A DNA stretch of 64,000 nucleotides, taken from the NCBI RefSeq assembly GCF_014926385.1, contig NZ_CP053291.1:1984001-2048000 (forward strand), read 5' to 3'. A program made the translations under genes and the position numbers. The first letter of the stretch is position 1. Every line of letters begins with the position of its first letter. The notes under the pieces were generated by a model that worked only from the letters and a program-made list of their open reading frames with translations, was not told the DNA's origin and made no database searches. This DNA comes from Trueperella pecoris (GTDB lineage: Bacteria; Actinomycetota; Actinomycetes; Actinomycetales; Actinomycetaceae). Of the stretch, positions 7,712 through 14,802 are shown in pieces.

Positions 7712-9373
7712 ATGGAACATCATCGCAACGCTTCCATCCAGCAGATAACCAAGGATGACCTTGGCCGCATGGTCAAGGAAACCCCGGCATCCGGAAAACC
7801 CCGTGGAATCATTACGATCGCCGCTGTTGCAACACTTGGCTCGTTGCTGTTCGGCTACGACACAGGCGTCATTTCCGGCGCGCTACCCTACATGCATATG
7901 CCCATCGGTGCTGGTGGCCTTGGCCTCACGGCAGCAGAGGAAGGTGCAATTGGAGGCGTCCTTACCATCGGCGCAGCATTCGGTGCTCTGTTTGGTGGAC
8001 GTCTTTCTGACCGGTACGGACGTCGTCACAATATCATCATGCTGGCGATCCTGTTCTTTATCGGAGCCATTGGCAACACCTTCGCACCAAATGTGTGGGT
8101 TATGTACCCCTTCCGACTAATTCTCGGACTGGCAGTCGGTGGCGCTTCGGCCACTGTCCCGGTCTATCTTGCCGAGACTGCTCCCAAACGAATCCGCGGC
8201 ACAATCGTCGCTCTTGACCAGCTGATGATTGTCACCGGGCAACTGCTCGCGTTCGCGATGAACGCGGGAATCAATGCGGCACACGGCGGCCCGCAGCTAA
8301 CCGTAACCGCCGACCCAACTGGCCAGATTGCCGCCGGCGCATACACATGGGATTCGCTCCAAAAGGCAATCGAGCAGGCCGTGCATTCAACGGACATGAA
8401 TGTGATACGCGACTTTGCTATGCAGCTATCCATCCAAGAAGGCTCTGGAAACGGCTCTGCCTGGCGCTGGATGATCGTCCTATGCTCTATCCCCGCATTG
8501 CTCCTGTGGCTGGGCATGCATTTCATGCCCGAGTCCTCTCGCTGGCACGTTCTGCGTAACGACGTGTACGAAGCAATTGGCACGCTCAAGATCGTCCGCG
8601 CAGACGAACCGGAGAGCTCGGTAACGGACGAGCTTTATGAGATGGTCGACAGCCGAAAGAAGGATCTTGCAAAACCCCAGACAAAGGGCCTTCGCGAAGT
8701 CTGGCAAGTGCCCTGGCTACGCAAACTTCTCCTCGTCGGTATTTTCCTCGCTATCGTCAACCAGACTACCGGTGTCAACACCGTTATGTACTACGCCCCC
8801 AAGGTCCTCGGATACGCCGGCATGGGAACTTCTGCGGCGATTAGTGCCCAAGTGGCAAACGGTGTCATGTCCGTTATCGGGGCCGCTTTTGGCCTTGTCC
8901 TCATCACAAAGTTCACCCGCCGCCAGATCCTTATTTGGGATGTCAGCCTCGTGGGAATTTCGCTCCTGAGCATCGCGGCAATCTTCCATTTCGAGATTGT
9001 TCCGCACATGGTCGCAGGCGGCACACCCTCCCCATGGGCAGCATACGCGATCCTCGCAATCATGGGATTCTTCATGCTCGTCGTCCAGTCCTCCAACGGA
9101 ACCGTGGTGTGGACGATGCTTGGCGAAATGTTCCCCGCATCGGTGCGCGGCGTCATGAATGGAACCGCGATCTTCTGTATGTGGATTGCTAATGCCCTGA
9201 TCACATGGACATTCCCCGTCATGATGAACAACTTCGGCGGCGCGCTGACATACACGCTCTACGGCGTCATGAATCTCCTCATCGCAGTGATTCTGTGGAA
9301 GATCATGCCCGAGACGTCGAAGAAGTCTCTCGAGGAAATCGAGATCTACATGGAAGATCGTTACTCCAAGTAG
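7712..9373 (+). CDS. iolT: MFS sugar-porter family transporter, probable myo-inositol/H+ symporter (IolT-like)
   Basis: The 553 residues contain twelve predicted membrane helices. Sugar-porter signatures are GYDTGVISGALPYM at the first helix, GGRLSDRYGRRHNI between helices 2 and 3, VPVYLAETAPKRIRGT after helix 4, NQTTGVNTVMYYAP at helix 7 and PETSKKSLEEIE at the C-terminus. A hydrophilic N-terminal extension of about 30 residues precedes helix 1. An insert of about 60 residues between helices 5 and 6 (including TADPTGQIAAGAYTWDSL) is longer than in bacterial XylE/IolT proteins. The location in the inositol island, next to iolG and the IolE-like gene, supports inositol as substrate. AAGGAG at 7700-7705 fits the ATG. 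A hairpin terminator follows at 9414-9457. Confidence 0.85.
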   Translation: MEHHRNASIQQITKDDLGRMVKETPASGKPRGIITIAAVATLGSLLFGYDTGVISGALPYMHMPIGAGGLGLTAAEEGAIGGVLTIGAAFGALFGGRLSDRYGRRHNIIMLAILFFIGAIGNTFAPNVWVMYPFRLILGLAVGGASATVPVYLAETAPKRIRGTIVALDQLMIVTGQLLAFAMNAGINAAHGGPQLTVTADPTGQIAAGAYTWDSLQKAIEQAVHSTDMNVIRDFAMQLSIQEGSGNGSAWRWMIVLCSIPALLLWLGMHFMPESSRWHVLRNDVYEAIGTLKIVRADEPESSVTDELYEMVDSRKKDLAKPQTKGLREVWQVPWLRKLLLVGIFLAIVNQTTGVNTVMYYAPKVLGYAGMGTSAAISAQVANGVMSVIGAAFGLVLITKFTRRQILIWDVSLVGISLLSIAAIFHFEIVPHMVAGGTPSPWAAYAILAIMGFFMLVVQSSNGTVVWTMLGEMFPASVRGVMNGTAIFCMWIANALITWTFPVMMNNFGGALTYTLYGVMNLLIAVILWKIMPETSKKSLEEIEIYMEDRYSK

Positions 9374-9413
9374 TTTGCCAACTAGAAGGTGCTGCATCAA
9401 AAGCCCTGTTGAG

Positions 9414-9457
9414 AGTGGGGGTTGATTCCAGTTTTCTGGGGTCGACTCCCACTTTTT
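9414..9457 (+). terminator. Rho-independent terminator after the inositol transporter
   Basis: The left arm is AGTGGGGGTTGATTCCAG (9414-9431), the loop TTTT and the right arm CTGGGGTCGACTCCCACT (9436-9453), followed by T5. In plus-strand RNA all 18 pairs form if four G-U wobbles are allowed. On the minus strand those four positions become A-C mismatches, so it is directional for the upstream gene. Confidence 0.9.
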
Positions 9458-9676
9458 CAGTCCCCTCAGGATGGTGTTTTCCCTGGCGTATCAACGTTTT
9501 CGGGTGAAATCGGGGGTGTAAGGAGCGAGTAATGGAGAAACGTTTCCGACCAGTTTTCCAGCATCAACCCATGCTGCTTCCCCTGATATCGAACAGTGGA
9601 GTCCTTAGGTTCTTAAGGCCAAGTGACTTAAGTGTTGTCCAAAGAAGGCCTGCCTGTGGGTGGGGAGAATGGATGA

Positions 9677-9793
9677 ATGGCGGCGAAAATCAGTAAGCAT
9701 ACTCCTGAGCAGATTGTTCACAAGCTTGACAAAGAACGGGAGTTGAATGAATCAGGGTCCATTTTCCGTCGCCAGCTCAAGGATCCGCTTTAA
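9677..9793 (+). pseudogene. IS3-type transposase OrfA, N-terminal remnant
   Basis: This is a 38-codon frame that starts MAAKISKHTPEQIVHKLDKE. The segment HTPEQIVHKLDKERELNESG matches the start of IS3-family OrfA proteins (Y/HTPEQIV.KLRE.E.L...G). After residue 27 the similarity ends and the frame stops, with no helix-turn-helix remainder. It is a dead fragment inside the island, evidence of past insertion-sequence activity. Confidence 0.65.
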
Positions 9794-9998
9794 GCCACAC
9801 TCATCCCTTTGGTGACCGCTGGATCACTCAAGGGGTTCATACGATGAGCTTCCAGACGAGCGTAAGTGATCCATTTCTACAGTGAGGAGCGAGAGATTCC
9901 TAGATCAGTGCAACTTGCCTGCGGCTCATCCGCGACTCAGCAAGGGCGACCGTGTCAGCTCTAAAAGGCTCGTTATAAATCTCTGGCTTGGTCAGCAT
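9790..9998 (-). pseudogene. Second IS3-type transposase OrfA remnant, frameshifted
   Basis: On the minus strand from ATG 9998 the frame reads MLTKPEIYNEPFRADTVALA, then ESRMSRRQVAL. After a one-base shift it continues DLGISRSSL, stop, KWITYARLEAHRMN and PLSDPAVTKGMSVA. The combination F.ADTVAL..S....RQVA.DLGISRS.L.KW is that of an IS3-family OrfA helix-turn-helix region. There is a frameshift near 9905 and an in-frame stop where Tyr is usual. It is a different OrfA subtype from the plus-strand remnant that it abuts, so at least two insertion sequences have decayed here. Confidence 0.65.
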
Positions 9999-10057
9999 CC
10001 TTCCTTACCCCACACTCGCAAAGCAGCCTCGGCGTCAACCAAACCTTCAGCAGTCCT

Positions 10058-10093
10058 GGGTGCCTGGAAGCCTCAACAAACTTCCAGGCACCC
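10058..10093 (-). terminator. Perfect 13-bp hairpin, possible terminator for the small membrane protein gene
   Basis: The arms are GGGTGCCTGGAAG (10058-10070) and CTTCCAGGCACCC (10081-10093), with a 10-base loop. It lies about 40 bases downstream of the minus-strand gene ending at 10133. There is no T-run on either side, so termination is uncertain. It could also be part of the decayed insertion sequence. Confidence 0.5.
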
Positions 10094-10132
10094 CAAACAT
10101 GGCTAGTGATACAGCCACTTCTTTGCGCTTAT

Positions 10133-10393
10133 TTACTTTTGCACTCGAGCGTATAGATCAGCGAATGCGAAGACGGGAACCAATAAAGCTGCCCCCACTC
10201 CCGACAGGAACACTACTACGGGAACTGATGTAACGACGCCGAGCACGATCGACACAAGGAATAACACCAGAGCGATTGTGGCTGGGGCCACGTTGAGTGC
10301 GACCCCTTCAGCACTTGGCGATTCCACTAGCTCACGTTTGAATAGTACATTGATGTGCTCAGTTACGGGACTCTTAGTTTCGATTATGCTCAT
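10133..10393 (-). CDS. Small two-helix membrane protein, unknown function
   Basis: This is an 86-residue protein with a soluble N-terminus of about 30 residues (MSIIETKSPVTEHINVLF). Two adjacent hydrophobic segments follow (about 36-56, ATIALVLFLVSIVLGVV, and 59-79, VVVFLSGVGAALLVPVFAF), with a short charged tail. AGAGGAA lies six bases before the ATG, which supports real translation. It sits in the island between the transporter and the IolE-like gene but is separated from both by hairpins, so it is its own transcription unit. I recognise no family. A role as a membrane accessory or as leftover cargo is possible. Confidence 0.6.
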   Translation of the reverse strand: MSIIETKSPVTEHINVLFKRELVESPSAEGVALNVAPATIALVLFLVSIVLGVVTSVPVVVFLSGVGAALLVPVFAFADLYARVQK

Positions 10394-10544
10394 GCGTTTC
10401 CTCTTTCTTCCGAACGCCTCGGCTTTTGTTTCTCTGTTCTTCGGCCCTACTCTAGAGGAAATTTATGACATATTACAAAGAATTTCAGTGATTGTTTGGT
10501 TACACCCTCAACTTTGACAGTATATGTATGCGAGGAGTAGAAAA

Positions 10545-10574
10545 GTGCCCTCCGGTGATCGCACCGGAGGGCAC
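10545..10574 (-). terminator. Rho-independent terminator of the iolG / iolE-like operon
   Basis: The hairpin is GTGCCCTCCGGTG (10545-10557), loop ATCG, then CACCGGAGGGCAC (10562-10574), perfect over 13 bp. Read on the minus strand it is followed by TTTTCTAC, giving a short U tract. It lies 17 bases past the stop of the minus-strand gene ending at 10592. Confidence 0.9.
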
Positions 10575-10591
10575 CCTTCATATTGTGTTCT

Positions 10592-11452
10592 CTAAGCAAG
10601 CGCCTTTAGTGCCTCGAACGACGCACGCGCATCGATGATCGGCCCGGCCCCCGGCTCCGGCTCGCCGTCGATCATGATGTCCTGCTCAAGCACCCAGTAG
10701 CCGTCAAACCCGACCTTATCGAGCTCCTCAACGACAGCAGCAAAATCAATGTCGCCCTGACCGATCGGCGCAAACATTCCGGCCTTCACGCCCTCGCCCC
10801 AGGCGATCTCTCCCGTCAACAGCTTGTTCGTCATATCCTCATGGATATCCTTGGCATGAACAATCTTCACCCGATCGGCATACTTCTTCACTAGCTCCAC
10901 AACGTCGGCGCCGCCGCACGCTAGGTGTCCTGTATCGAGGCACAGGCCGACGGAGGAATTATCGAGCACACGCTCAACCTCATCGATGTTTTGCACCATC
11001 GTTCCCCAGTGCGGATGCAACGACGCCGTCACGCCACGAGCGGCCGCAACTTCCGTAATCCGAGAAAGGTTAGTAAATAAGGTATCCCAGCCCACCTCGT
11101 CGAGGACGGGACGCGAGTCGTAGCCATCCTGACCCGAATCGGCTGCGAGGATAAGGTTCGTGCCACCGGCGACTTCGAAGGCGTCAAGCTCCGCATTTAC
11201 CGCAGGGATCGGATCGACCTCCGGATCGTGCATAATTGCTAGGAAGAACGAGCCCACCGGCTCAAGGCCGTAGCCCGAGACCGCTTTCGCGCGCGCTTCC
11301 GGCTCAACCGGTAGCCAGCCTTGCGGACCGAACTCCGTAGCGGTCAGCCCCATCTCCCTCATCTCTGTCAATACCCGCTCCGGAGAGAGCTGGTAGCCCC
11401 AGTTTGGTACTTCACATACGCCCCAGCTGATGGGCGCTCCCGCGATCTTCAT
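10592..11452 (-). CDS. Sugar phosphate isomerase/epimerase family TIM barrel, probable inosose dehydratase (IolE-like)
   Basis: The 286 residues form an AP_endonuc_2-type (beta/alpha)8 barrel. Visible metal-site segments are TASLHPHWGTM (His), GLCLDTGHLACGG (Asp and His), KIVHAKD (His) and a C-terminal YWVLEQDI (Glu). IolE removes water from scyllo-inosose (2-keto-myo-inositol) to give the diketone used by IolD, and no other IolE candidate is in the island. IolH and IolI, and the hydrolase IolN of Thermotoga, share this fold, so the exact reaction is not proved. The start is the ATG at 11452, with AAAGGAGA upstream, giving MKIAGAPISWGVCEVPNWGY; a longer upstream frame lacks family similarity. 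It lies 52 bp downstream of iolG in the same operon. Confidence 0.8.
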   Translation of the reverse strand: MKIAGAPISWGVCEVPNWGYQLSPERVLTEMREMGLTATEFGPQGWLPVEPEARAKAVSGYGLEPVGSFFLAIMHDPEVDPIPAVNAELDAFEVAGGTNLILAADSGQDGYDSRPVLDEVGWDTLFTNLSRITEVAAARGVTASLHPHWGTMVQNIDEVERVLDNSSVGLCLDTGHLACGGADVVELVKKYADRVKIVHAKDIHEDMTNKLLTGEIAWGEGVKAGMFAPIGQGDIDFAAVVEELDKVGFDGYWVLEQDIMIDGEPEPGAGPIIDARASFEALKALA

Positions 11453-11504
11453 GAAAGTCTCCTTTGATTTTCTTCTGTGATTGATCGATTGTGGTTCTAG
11501 AGAA

Positions 11505-12491
11505 CTAGAGAGTAACGACTTTTCCAGTCCGTGCTGACAGCTCCGCCGCCTCAGCGATGGCCAACGCCTTGGCGCCGTCATCGATGGAGGTTGACGGAGA
11601 GCGCATTTCCTTAATCGCGGCAAAGAATTCCCCGAGCTCGCGCGCGTAGGCCTCCTCGTAGCGCTCGAGGAAGAAATCGAGATACACAGACTTGGCATCC
11701 GTGTACTGCCCATTGGACACGCGGATCTGATCGGCACGCAGATTTTCTCCATTCAAGGTCGCCTTATCACCAAATATCTCTAGGCGCTGGTCGTATCCCG
11801 AGGAGCAATGTCGCGAGTTGGTGATTGTCGCCGTCTTGCCTTCGGCGTTCGTCAGGGTGATGACGGCTGCATCAAAATCGCCCGTATCAACAAGATCCGG
11901 GTCAAGATTCTGGCCAACCGCAAAAACTGAAACGATGTCGCCCAAGAAGAAGCGCGCGGTGTCGAAATCGTGAATCGTCATGTCCTTAAAGATTCCACCC
12001 GATACCTCGATGTACTCCTTCGGAGGAGCGGCGGGATCGCGCGAGATGATCGTCACCTGCTCAACGTTTCCGACCGCGCCCTCCGCGACGAGCTGGTGCA
12101 TCTTCGCAAACGTCGGGTCAAAACGTCGGTTGAACCCGAGCATCGTCGTATGCTCGACACCCTTGAGCTCCTCGATCAGTTTCTCCACTGTTTCAGTTTC
12201 CATCGCCACTGGCTTCTCGCACAGGGCAGGCTTGCCGGCCTTAGCGGCCTTAAGAATATGGTCCACGTGCATCGGCGTGGGCGAACAGATAATTACCGCA
12301 TCTACCTCGTCGTCCGCAAACACCTCATCTGGATCGAGGCAGTAGCGTACCCCATACTTTTCCGCCAAAGCAGTAACAGCGGGCTCATAGGGATCTCCCA
12401 CAAGCACAAGTTCTGCTTCCGGATGTGCTGCGATAGTGCGGGCGTGTACCTGGGCGATGCGTCCAGCACCGACAAGACCAATACGAATCAT
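11505..12491 (-). CDS. iolG: myo-Inositol 2-dehydrogenase (Gfo/Idh/MocA family)
   Basis: This enzyme catalyses the first step of inositol catabolism, NAD-dependent oxidation of myo-inositol to scyllo-inosose. The 328 residues have an N-terminal Rossmann motif GLVGAGRIAQVHA (residues 5-17), the catalytic-lysine motif CEKPVAM (near 94) and the MocA C-terminal-domain motif GGIFKDMTIHDFD with the Asp/His pair (near 165-177). GAGG lies about 7 bases before the ATG at 12491. The gene is followed by the IolE-like gene and preceded by an unusual G7A8 run in the leader. Related inositol or polyol dehydrogenases share the fold, but the island context makes inositol the clear first choice. Confidence 0.9.
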   Translation of the reverse strand: MIRIGLVGAGRIAQVHARTIAAHPEAELVLVGDPYEPAVTALAEKYGVRYCLDPDEVFADDEVDAVIICSPTPMHVDHILKAAKAGKPALCEKPVAMETETVEKLIEELKGVEHTTMLGFNRRFDPTFAKMHQLVAEGAVGNVEQVTIISRDPAAPPKEYIEVSGGIFKDMTIHDFDTARFFLGDIVSVFAVGQNLDPDLVDTGDFDAAVITLTNAEGKTATITNSRHCSSGYDQRLEIFGDKATLNGENLRADQIRVSNGQYTDAKSVYLDFFLERYEEAYARELGEFFAAIKEMRSPSTSIDDGAKALAIAEAAELSARTGKVVTL

Positions 12492-12511
12492 TTTGGGTTC
12501 CTCACGTCGTT

Positions 12512-12526
12512 GGGGGGGAAAAAAAA
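12512..12526. other. G7A8 homopolymer run in the iolG leader
   Basis: Seven G are followed by eight A on the plus strand, which reads T8C7 in the iolG message direction. The run ends about 20 bases before the iolG start, inside the 76-bp gap between the transaldolase gene and iolG. Paired homopolymers of this length are prone to slippage. The T8 run is not preceded by a stable stem, so I do not call it a terminator. Confidence 0.6.
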
Positions 12527-12567
12527 TTGTTAAAGAAGTGGTTCACCAAAAGCGCGACAAGCGCATT

Positions 12568-13647
12568 TTACTGAGCCGGAATAAGGACATCGCGGATAAG
12601 CATGTCCAGATCGTTGTCTGCGGCCAAGAACTGACGCAGCGTTCGCACGGTAGGTCCGAAAGCCTCGAACTCCTCGACGCTCATGCCATCGACGTCGTAG
12701 GCGCGGTTGAAATCGGGGATTCGCTGCAGCTCGGTGATGTAGTGCGGATCGACGTCCTCGCTCATCCGCTCCACCGGCTCGTAGTCCGAATCGTTGACGA
12801 TCTTCTGCCAGCTAAACGGCGGGGAGACGACGAGGTCTCCACCTTGGAATTCGCTCCACTGCAACACGTTCCGGAACGCTGCCACGAGCAGTCGCGGGCG
12901 AAGCCCACGTTCGTTGAAGATGCTGTAGGCGCGCTTGACGGCAGCCACGCCCGCCCATTCGAGGGCCGATGGGTCGATGAAGATCTTGTCCCGCTTGACG
13001 ACGGACTTGAGCCAATCATCAAGCCTGCCCACCATAATGGTGACGACGGGGCTCATCTGCGACACGTCGTGCCCGGCTGATTCACGCTTGGCAAGACCGC
13101 GCTGAATGGCCTCTGCGGCCGTGACAGCCTGCGGCACGGAGAAGGACACCGTGACATTGACCGACACTCCTCGCTCCGTGGCCATTTCAATCGCCTCAAT
13201 TCCAGACTTCGTCGCTGGAATCTTGACAATAATATTCTTTGCTAGGTGATGGAACTCTTCTGCCTGATCCGCCAAGGCCTTCGCATCGCGGTGAAGGCGC
13301 GGATCGGTCTGCACTGAAAGGCGACCATCGTGACCATTGGTCTCGTCAAAGATCTCCTCGAAAAGCTTCGCCGCCTCGACAGACATGTCCTTGACCGCCT
13401 GCCATCCGATCTGCGACTCGCTCCACGTGGGGTTGTCGGCCGCGATCTTACGAATACGCTCTGTCCAAATCTCCGGATACTTGGAAATGGTGTTGTAGGC
13501 GATCACCGGATTACATGTAGCGCCAACGCCTCCGAAAGAAATGGATTGGCGAAGCTCATCAATGTCCGATGAGTCGTTCCACAACACGGTGGGGAACTGC
13601 CGATTCGCGGTTAATAGCGGGCCCGGTGTATACGTCGTAGCTGACAT
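12568..13647 (-). CDS. Transaldolase family protein
   Basis: This 359-residue class I aldolase barrel has the Schiff-base lysine at residue 142 in NIIVKIPATKSG. Other transaldolase features are FGGVGATCNPVIA near residue 40, GVSVNVTVSFSVPQA and the C-terminal TLRQFLA. Classical transaldolase moves a dihydroxyacetone unit between sugar phosphates. Why a dedicated copy belongs to an inositol island is not explained by the standard Iol pathway, which uses aldolase IolJ. It may supply pentose-phosphate flux or process a six-carbon intermediate. The gene has its own promoter with a copy of the island operator motif (13741-13751) over the -10 box. The ATG at 13647 has GAGGAGACAACCC upstream. Confidence 0.88.
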   Translation of the reverse strand: MSATTYTPGPLLTANRQFPTVLWNDSSDIDELRQSISFGGVGATCNPVIAYNTISKYPEIWTERIRKIAADNPTWSESQIGWQAVKDMSVEAAKLFEEIFDETNGHDGRLSVQTDPRLHRDAKALADQAEEFHHLAKNIIVKIPATKSGIEAIEMATERGVSVNVTVSFSVPQAVTAAEAIQRGLAKRESAGHDVSQMSPVVTIMVGRLDDWLKSVVKRDKIFIDPSALEWAGVAAVKRAYSIFNERGLRPRLLVAAFRNVLQWSEFQGGDLVVSPPFSWQKIVNDSDYEPVERMSEDVDPHYITELQRIPDFNRAYDVDGMSVEEFEAFGPTVRTLRQFLAADNDLDMLIRDVLIPAQ

Positions 13648-13739
13648 TGTAGGGTTGTCTCCTCAATCAATTGTCACACCAGCTCAGTCGCGGTGAGTAA
13701 CGCGTTGTCGCCGTCGTTGGCGGTGCGTCGTTAGCCACT

Positions 13740-13768
13740 ACGTTACTAACATTGACACTAGTCGTCAA
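13740..13768 (-). promoter_or_regulatory. Transaldolase promoter with overlapping candidate operator
   Basis: On the minus strand, TTGACG (13768-13763) and TAACGT (13745-13740) are 17 bases apart, a plausible -35/-10 pair. The 11-bp motif CGTTACTAACA (13741-13751, plus strand) covers the -10 box, which would suit repression. The start codon is 93 bases further on. Confidence 0.55.
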
Positions 13769-13863
13769 GCGTTTGTATGCACATTATTGAAGAGGATGAA
13801 AACATGCCTGTCACATAAGAAATTCCCCAACAACACCTAGGCGCGCGAAGTCTCAAGAGACAT

Positions 13864-14634
13864 CTAGCTGGTCGCCAATGGGAACGTCATCTTGTATTGC
13901 TGTGCGTCATAGACGTGGCTACCACGCTCAATGACCCGGCCGTCGACGTCGTACGCCGTCCGTTCCATCGTAAACAACGCCATCCCAGGCTCGATTGCGA
14001 GGAGATCGGCCTCGGATTTTGAGGCATTCTTCGCCCCTAACGTCTGCACAGCTGAAGCGGGAAAGACGTTGTGCTTTCCGAAGGATTCATACAGCCCATA
14101 CCGAGACAACTCCGTCAAGGTAGGGGCAATCCTACTTGGAATCGTATTGTTAAGGACAGCCAATGGGCGGTCGTCAATCCAACGAAGGCGCTGGATAGTA
14201 ACGAGCTCTTCGTCCAGCGCACAATTGAGAAGCTCAACCTCATCAGGGCTCGCGAGATGGATTTGGTATTTCAGGACCTCAGTACGTGTTGAGTGGCCAG
14301 CCTTAATTAAATCGTCGTTAAGCGAGGTGAGTGCTAGCTGCCTATGAACGTGAGATGGTGTGACACGAGTTCCCACACCGCGCCTTCGAACCAAAAGACC
14401 CGCGTCTACTAGCTCTTGTAGGGCACGCCTAGCGGTCGGCCGAGAGATGCTTAACCGCTGAGCCATTGAGATCTCATCTTCGAGAAGTTGGTTGGGCAAC
14501 AGGGTTCCGGCTTCGATCAGCTCCGCAATGGGATTGTAAATCTGCTGATACAAAGGCTCAGTGGAATTTCGATCGAGTATCACATCAAGGACGTACGGCG
14601 TATCCAGAGATGCATCTTTTTCATTATCTACCAC
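13864..14634 (-). CDS. GntR-family (HutC type, UTRA domain) transcriptional regulator of the inositol genes
   Basis: The 256 residues begin with a GntR winged helix (about 20-90: YQQIYNPIAELIEAGTLL, then AQRLSISRPTARRALQEL and VRRRGVGTRV). A UTRA ligand-binding domain follows, with the typical end FTMERTAYDVDGRVIERGSHVY. The best start is GTG at 14634, because AAGGAG lies six bases before it; an ATG 51 bases upstream has no ribosome site. The gene lies between the minus-strand and plus-strand inositol units. It probably senses an inositol intermediate and represses the island, as GntR-type IolR does in Corynebacterium glutamicum. I infer YGTWNNWRACA as its binding site because that motif precedes four units here. 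Confidence 0.88.
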   Translation of the reverse strand: MVDNEKDASLDTPYVLDVILDRNSTEPLYQQIYNPIAELIEAGTLLPNQLLEDEISMAQRLSISRPTARRALQELVDAGLLVRRRGVGTRVTPSHVHRQLALTSLNDDLIKAGHSTRTEVLKYQIHLASPDEVELLNCALDEELVTIQRLRWIDDRPLAVLNNTIPSRIAPTLTELSRYGLYESFGKHNVFPASAVQTLGAKNASKSEADLLAIEPGMALFTMERTAYDVDGRVIERGSHVYDAQQYKMTFPLATS

Positions 14635-14742
14635 GACGCACTCCTTTTCTTCCCAACATTTAACAAATACATTATCGCAATTCATTTAATGATGCGCATT
14701 CTTTAGACTATCTCCACGCTTTGTAACCTCAATACGCTTACA

Positions 14743-14776
14743 TGTTATTGACAAATAGCCGTGCGAGTAGCAAACT
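14743..14776 (+). promoter_or_regulatory. iolC promoter with candidate GntR operator
   Basis: TGTTATTGACA (14743-14753) is a clean example of the 11-bp island motif. Its last six bases, TTGACA (14748-14753), form a consensus -35 box. CAAACT, 17 bases downstream, is a weak -10 candidate. The motif lies in the 168-bp divergent gap between the regulator gene and iolC, so it could control both. Confidence 0.6.
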
Positions 14777-14802
14777 GTGAAACACGCAGAAAGGAGCATG
14801 CA

